From Spirochaetia bacterium (GTDB lineage Bacteria > Spirochaetota > Spirochaetia > Treponematales > Breznakiellaceae), in NCBI GenBank assembly GCA_026002025.1, contig BOAU01000099.1, positions 1 through 6,318 of the forward strand: a stretch of 6,318 bases of DNA. Reading direction: 5' to 3'. A model generated the notes under the pieces. The model worked only from the letters and a program-made list of their open reading frames with translations, was not told where the DNA came from and searched no databases. Every line of letters begins with the position of its first letter. Positions within the stretch are counted from its first letter, which is position 1. Made by a program: the position numbers and the translations under genes. This document shows positions 5,822-6,318 of this stretch, in pieces.

Positions 5822-6318
5822 GTGAAACTCTATTTTCATTACTGCCGTTACGGTTTCAGCAACTGCTATGTGTTGGGAACCGATCCCGCCGATGATCCTG
5901 CGGCGCCTCCTGATGCGGCGCTTCAAGAAGCGGCGCCTCAAGAGGCGATCATTATCGATCCCGGCGCCATGGATGAGGCGATACTTAAATCCATCGAAAA
6001 CAATAACTATAAGCTGCGGGGGGTGCTTATCACCCATGATCACCTGAACCATGTCCACGGGCTGCGGACATTGGAACGGATATACAACACGGATATTTAC
6101 GCGGTGAATGCGGTGATCCGGGAGCACCGGACAAAGCGGGTGCGTGACGGGGACACCGTTAGTATCGGGCCCTTTAAGATCAAGGTGATGTCCGTGCCCG
6201 GCCATTCATCGGATTCCGCAATATTCAGGATCGATCACCTGCTCTTTACTGGGGACGCCCTGAGCGCGGGGCTTGTGGGCAGCGCCCCCAGCAGCTACGG
6301 CGCGGCGGTGCAGATGGC
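5822..6318 (+). CDS. Metallo-beta-lactamase-fold hydrolase (3' truncated)
   Basis: The first 165 codons of an MBL-fold metallohydrolase are visible and the frame is still open at the window edge. After the first strand (SNCYVLG at 13-19) come IIIDPG (43-48), the metal motif THDHLNH (71-77), VPGHSSDS (125-132) with the third-site His128, and LLFTGDAL (140-147) with bridging Asp145. The usual HxHxDH reads H72-D-H74-L-N76-H77, so the metal-2 Asp is Asn. A repeat-encoded Ala/Pro/Gln insert at 27-42 lengthens the loop between strands one and two. The start is GTG at 5822, directly after the preceding TGA and in the same frame, with GGGGGA (5812-5817) as ribosome site. The fold resembles glyoxalase II-like or YcbL-like hydrolases; the substrate is not predictable. 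It is likely co-transcribed with the pentapeptide gene. Confidence 0.85.
   Translation, partial: MKLYFHYCRYGFSNCYVLGTDPADDPAAPPDAALQEAAPQEAIIIDPGAMDEAILKSIENNNYKLRGVLITHDHLNHVHGLRTLERIYNTDIYAVNAVIREHRTKRVRDGDTVSIGPFKIKVMSVPGHSSDSAIFRIDHLLFTGDALSAGLVGSAPSSYGAAVQM
5900..5944 (+). repeat. Three-unit 15-bp in-frame tandem repeat
   Basis: The units are GCGGCGCCTCCTGAT (5900-5914), GCGGCGCTTCAAGAA (5915-5929) and GCGGCGCCTCAAGAG (5930-5944), followed by a partial GCG. They encode AAPPD, AALQE and AAPQE, at residues 27-41 of the MBL-fold protein. Units two and three differ at 2 of 15 bases. The length is a multiple of three, so copy-number change would keep the frame. Confidence 0.85.

Noticed and set aside
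5818..5899. ATG at 5818 overlapping the pentapeptide stop as an alternative start
   Set aside because: That frame hits a TGA after about 25 codons and lacks the MBL motifs; the GTG at 5822 opens the correct frame.
5780..6205. 141-codon minus-strand frame over the right end
   Set aside because: It lies antisense to the pentapeptide tail and the MBL-fold gene, whose plus-strand motifs are clear; its Arg-run composition looks like a shadow.

Overview
This is ordinary bacterial chromosome: a tightly packed housekeeping cluster with accessory material at both ends. Gene content suggests a spirochete, most likely a Treponema-like species of moderate to high GC. This rests on the style of the HigA antitoxin with its lysine/alanine tail, the MurI-RsgA-MutS2 set, and the pentapeptide and Cys-rich small proteins. 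It is an inference from protein character, not from a marker gene, at about 50% confidence.

Layout, left to right. (1) Positions 1-330, plus strand: the 3' part of a HigA-type antitoxin with a very basic tail; its start and any toxin partner lie off the left edge. (2) 331-427: a convergent gap filled by a long imperfect palindrome. (3) 428-2914, minus: mutS2, complete. (4) 2915-3101: a gap holding a second copy of the palindrome. (5) 3102-5172, minus: an operon transcribed right to left, small zinc-ribbon protein -> murI -> rsgA, with 4-base ATGA stop/start overlaps at both junctions. (6) 5173-5215: a short divergent intergenic region. (7) 5216-6318, plus: a pentapeptide-repeat protein, followed with no spacer by a metallo-beta-lactamase-fold hydrolase that runs off the right edge.

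How the genes work together: MurI supplies D-glutamate for peptidoglycan, RsgA matures the 30S ribosomal subunit, and MutS2 acts on branched DNA and, in some bacteria, on collided ribosomes. The operon therefore couples growth functions rather than forming one pathway. The small Cys-rich protein that opens the operon has no assigned function.

The most unusual signal is the pair of related palindromes on either side of mutS2. They share arm sequences, a purine-rich loop and a compensatory base-pair change, but their arms are swapped relative to the loop. Other points worth checking are a three-unit 15-bp in-frame tandem repeat inside the hydrolase gene, an Asp-to-Asn change in that protein's HxHxDH motif, an Asp-to-Ser change in the MutS2 Smr motif, and the AT-hook-like tail on HigA. 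I see no CRISPR array, tRNA, rRNA, insertion sequence or clear new defence system.
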